From Gorsachius magnificus (taxonomy: Eukaryota > Chordata > Aves > Pelecaniformes > Ardeidae), in NCBI GenBank assembly GCA_034008185.1, contig CM067081.1:27278806-27342805 (forward strand): a stretch of 64,000 nucleotides of DNA, read 5' to 3'. The notes under the pieces are model-generated. The model did no database searches and had not been told where the DNA came from. It worked only from the letters and a program-made list of their open reading frames with translations. Of this stretch, positions 59,958 to 64,000 are shown in pieces. The position numbers and the translations under genes are program-made. How positions within the stretch are numbered: the stretch's first letter is position 1; every line of letters starts with the position of its first letter.

Positions 59958-62900
59958 CATTTTATTGTTACAACTGTGCCTTCCTTCTCTCGGTCATAGC
60001 AGTTCAGCTTCCACTTTTCTGGGCATCCATCCAGCCTAGCACAGTCTTCTTTGGTCCATTCCAGAGTGAACTTGAAAATGCCATTTGTCATTAAACAAAA
60101 GATTATGTCATTCTTTTAAAAGCATTTTCATCTCAGGTCCATAACTTATATCCTTGACTTCGGAGATCATCAAGCTGTTCTACTTTCTGGATGTGTAAAG
60201 TGATAGTCTTACCAATGGTTTCTAACAGCTACCAAACATACACGTCTGCCTCTCACATCTGCCTGTTTGAAACCTCCAGTCTTCTCCTTTGTAGCATCTG
60301 CAGATCATTGCACCTTTTATTTTTTCTCATAATTTTCTGTACAACATGTTACTTATTTGGCTCCAAATTTTATTTTTCACAAAAATGTTTCTGGCTGTTC
60401 CCGAGATTTCCCTCGGAATGATTTCCATTAAAGTCAAGATTTTGCAGGAGCATGGCAAAAGGCACAGTACTTCTAAAGCATGTTGCCAAGAGAGAATAAC
60501 CCCTCCCACTGTTCCAAAAAAAAAGAGATACAGAAGAGCTGTATCTTTCAAGAATGTTTGGCACATGACTGCAGTGTTATTAACTTTAATCTGTTATAAC
60601 AGACACACTGGAGACATGAAAAAAATGGGTTTTTTTTTTTGTTTTTTCCTAATTAAAGCAGAGTATCTTGGATGCAGATGAAATATCTTTGTCCTAATAC
60701 AGTCAATACAGTCAACGTTGGCTAATTCAAGGAGAAAAAGTAAGCTGCAGATTAAAGAGAAGATTTGGGTAAATTCCACTAGGGTCATGTGCTATTTCAT
60801 TACAACATCAGTGTCTGTACAGAATTAAACAAGACACATAGAGAAGGCCTCAGCATTGTCAAGCTATGAAACTGATTTTTTTTTGCCTTCTTGACCTGAC
60901 TGCACATTAAAGATTATAACCATGTGACATATTTTGTACAGCATATTTTGTATCACCTACAACATATTTTGTACCACCACAGTAAGCTTAAATACAGTAA
61001 ATACACAAGTTCATGCTGCCTTTTTAAATCCACAGCCCACTATTTATTTCCTCACTAGATTGTCCATCAGTGTTATGTAAAACAGCAAGACGTGGTGTTG
61101 CAGCTGTCAGTCACAACAGAACAATTTGGTATCATCTCCTCAGTGATGGTACTTGTCTAATTTCTTTGAGTTCTTTCACCTACAAAGTAAACTACTTTTA
61201 GATCTTTTTTTCATTTAACCTTCTCAGAAGTGCTGCCTATTTTTTGCTGCCGATGCAGCTGGTCCAGTGCAGATGCCTGGGCATTCACTCAGCTCCGGAG
61301 GAAGGATGATATCCAACCTCAAGCAAACAGTGCGCTACACTGCTTCTGATGACCAAGCAGACGGAAATAGGTTGATAATGTGACTAAAGTATACAGTTAC
61401 CACCCCTAGAGTATCGGGGTGCCTCATAATTTGTAATGTACCTATGCTTACAATTCTCCTGTAAAATAAGGAAGTTACAAATTACTCCCAATTTACAGAT
61501 TGGGAAGTGAAACCCAAAACCAAAAGGGAACTAAGTCTAAATTACACTTCAGGGAGAATTTAACATCCTAATGCTAATAAAGCAATCTATGCAACGTCTT
61601 ACATTCTTCACATTTGGTTTTGCCCTACGACTTAGGTAGGCATCTGAGCTGTTGCTGTTGTGCTTGTCCATAAGCACAAGCTTAATCAAGCTGCTTAGTT
61701 TGCTGCTGAAAGCCTTCTATGGAGTCTGAAAGCAAAACTTCCTGGTGGTCATCTCCCTATTAGGGTACAACCTGAGAAGCATCCTCCACCCACATTACAT
61801 GAGGAAGGAATCCTCTTCAGTGTAACAGCCTAAAAGTTAAACCACAAAGAAATTAGATGAGTTACATTTTAGTCCTCTGCCACCCTAAGAGCTTGAATTC
61901 TCATATCTCATATCCTGTGAGTACCCTTGCCATCATACTTAACTAGTACTGAGATAATTTTTGAAGCCAGGCTGTTAATCAGTCAGAAATGCAAAATTTA
62001 CATGGATGGAGAGGAAACAAGTGAGAAAGGCTGCAAGGTCATGACTACTTCTGGAAAGGAGGCAGGATTTCAGACACAATTCTTGGGCGTTTCTTACCAA
62101 CTTCCCATTGGTTTTCCATCTCTACTACGCACTCTGTTGCGAATCCCAATCTAGCTGCCTTTCTCTCAGTTAATACCTAGGAAATTTAGGCAGCTAACTC
62201 AGCTTTCTGACCTCTGTTCCTGTGTCCATGCACCTAATTGATGATGCAGAGCTCAGTATGGCAATACTGAAGTTCTTATGAAACTCTAGCGACACAGATG
62301 TTCCTACTCAATCAAAAGACCTCTCCAAGTCCCCAAACACTATAAAATGCAATTTCAAAAAGAGACACAAGAAAATTTTGAATGGTAAAACTTTGAGGAG
62401 GTTCTAGAGACCCGCTTTAGCCAGGACTGGTTGTAAGTTACCTCCCACCCCTACTTTCATGGCAATAATTGAAGAACTAGCTGAGACTTTATATATCTGA
62501 AGTCTTTAACTGCTGCACAACAATACAAATCAAGAAGTGAGAAACACCAGCATATGAACCCTGCCAAACCATTAAGGGCTGGATTTGCCTTTCCTGTATT
62601 CTATGGGAACTGAGCAGAAAGAAACCTCTCTGAAACAGATTCAATTCTCAATGCTTATGGTTGTACGACCAGCTTAGTGCTTAATACAGTGAAACACCGT
62701 AAAAGCTTACAGAAAACAGAGTTTAGAGCATACAGTAACACAGATTGTAGCAGAGTTCTTGGAGCAGAGAAAAGCCTCAACACAAAGCAAGGACTAGTGA
62801 GAGCTCAAGAGAACCAGAAGGAGCCTCCCAAGTATGCAGCACTCGCCCAGAAGGAGAAATTGGCAACAGAACTCCAGGATGAACCAGTAAGATAAATGCT

Positions 62901-64000
62901 GAAAAAGTTTTTTAGAAGTGGTTTAAATGAGTATTGAAATGTTTTTTTTGAGTTAGATTTATTACAGGTTCTCCTATTAAGCCTTGAATAGCTGGACAAT
63001 GTATTCCTGAAAAGGAGACATAAGCTGACTAAGGGATTTAACCTGAATTTAAGATCCTTAGTTTTCAGTAAGTCGTCCATGTCAAGCCACTCTGAGCAAG
63101 CTAGTAAGCTAAAAGACACACTGAGATTTTAAATGAATACTTTCTTTATGTAACAGAATTTTGCAGGGCTTAGCAAGATTCACTCTCAGAGTAATGATAC
63201 ATTAAGTTTTGTGTCCAGCAGTGACCAAAGCCCAGAGTTTCACAAAAGGAACACCAATTCTCCTGTTGTTCTTTTTTTCACGCAGTTTCTTTTTCATTTG
63301 ACTGAAGTTACATATTTGGCTTAACACTTGCCAGAAAATGAAATTATACAGAATGACACTGCAGCTGAATTTTAAGGCCACCCACATAAGTTGCTCTCAT
63401 TCTGGTTTTTTCCTTGCCCTGCTACCAGTGGCAACAGAGGTGACAGTTTCTCTCAATTATTTCACAACAGACAAGGTGAGAAATCCATGACATCATCAAG
63501 AAGCTCAAACTTGCTTTCATCCCAGCTCATGCAGACTATTGATCCTTATGGCAATTTGCTTCAGCTCTAATCCTCTTTAACTTTTCTCCATGAGTTAGAA
63601 CAGAAGCAATACATCTGTCAGTCGTGTAGAAAAAAAATCAACACAAGAAGCCTTTGCAATCCACTCTACTTGACATTTTAAATCAAATGAAGTTTTGTTT
63701 AGAAAATAAACTCCCTTCCCTCCAACATTAGGAGCTGACATTCATCAGCTGATTTAGCTGAATCTTTTAACATATATTTTAAACTCATCAAGAGCTAGAT
63801 GCAATACTACATCTTTAGTTTTACTGTAAAGGAATTTGATTTTATGCTGATATCAATAAACTCACTAGTTATACATTAATGAAAAATGATACATAAAAAT
63901 TATTTAGCATAGCCTATTTCTACATACAGAAAGCACTCGATATATATATACACAGGACCCTATAAGGGCTTCAGTGCAAGTGGAGAAAAGCTCCCTGTAT

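Larger units (their letters stand above)
55621..64000 (-). other. CCDC169 intron (presumed) up to window end
   Basis: Over 8 kb with no further CCDC169 exon recognised. It contains an unexplained open frame at 55885-56313, an ancient CR1 at 56870-57310, a degenerate CR1 at 59023-59957 and an orphan frame just right of it. Three copies of catattttgta lie at 60928-60973. Assignment to an intron assumes the N-terminal exons lie beyond the window. Confidence 0.5.

Noticed and set aside
60211..60300. Minus-strand exon-like segment ending at GTAAGA near 60207, tested as an upstream CCDC169 exon
   Set aside because: The open frame (DATKEKTGGFKQADV) does not resemble the CCDC169 N-terminal coiled coil.
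63429..63475. Plus-strand 47-nt segment between a good acceptor (ccctgctaccag) and donor (GTGAGA)
   Set aside because: No second exon, no known gene on this strand and no recognisable peptide; splice-like pairs of this quality occur by chance in long introns.
1..64000. Search for CRISPR-like arrays, operons, tRNA or rRNA genes
   Set aside because: No evenly spaced direct repeats, no clustered bacterial-style genes and no intact tRNA or rRNA were seen; the window is vertebrate nuclear DNA.

Overview
This is vertebrate, almost certainly avian, nuclear DNA: AT-rich, gene-poor sequence with one strong CpG island, several CR1 LINE fragments (the dominant bird retrotransposon, recognised by its reverse-transcriptase tail and ATTCTATG-type 3' octamers), and no compact operon-like coding. 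Nothing bacterial or phage-like was seen. The species cannot be told from this window.

The only protein-coding gene recognised is CCDC169, a small coiled-coil protein gene on the minus strand. Four coding exons are readable, at 55522-55620, 55264-55317, 49537-49613 and 45944-46046. Reading phase is continuous across all four (0, 0, 2+1) and the last ends in a stop codon. Earlier exons were not found and probably lie beyond 64000. In mammals the order on the same strand is SPART - CCDC169 - SOHLH2 - DCLK1. By that synteny the CpG island at 2290-3545 is best explained as the 5' end and promoter of DCLK1 transcribed leftwards; this is inference. SOHLH2, expected in between, was not recognised.

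Layout: 1-2290 has no gene seen; 2290-3545 CpG island; 4061-6320 relics of a tRNA-type SINE and ancient CR1; 8866-9580 a 5'-truncated CR1; 9730-24000 featureless apart from tiny duplications; 24022-24874 an old CR1 piece, a younger CR1 and a (GGGAA)14 array; 26125-27141 a block resembling a retroviral LTR on the minus strand; 29952-30432 CR1 (+); 37936-38170 a GGGCA/GGCA minisatellite; 39752-40243 two CR1 3' ends tail-to-tail, forming a large inverted repeat followed by a pyrimidine tract with T26; 45944-64000 CCDC169 exons and introns, with a 1.86-kb CR1 at 52866-54731 still showing most of its reverse transcriptase, a very old CR1 at 56870-57310 and a degenerate CR1 (+) at 59023-59957.

No previously undescribed system could be demonstrated. 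The observations most worth checking are the tail-to-tail CR1 palindrome, the promoter island and the apparently missing SOHLH2, the LTR-like block, two unexplained long ORFs (33288-33770 and 55885-56313) and a perfect 18-bp palindrome with homeodomain-like cores at 47075-47092.
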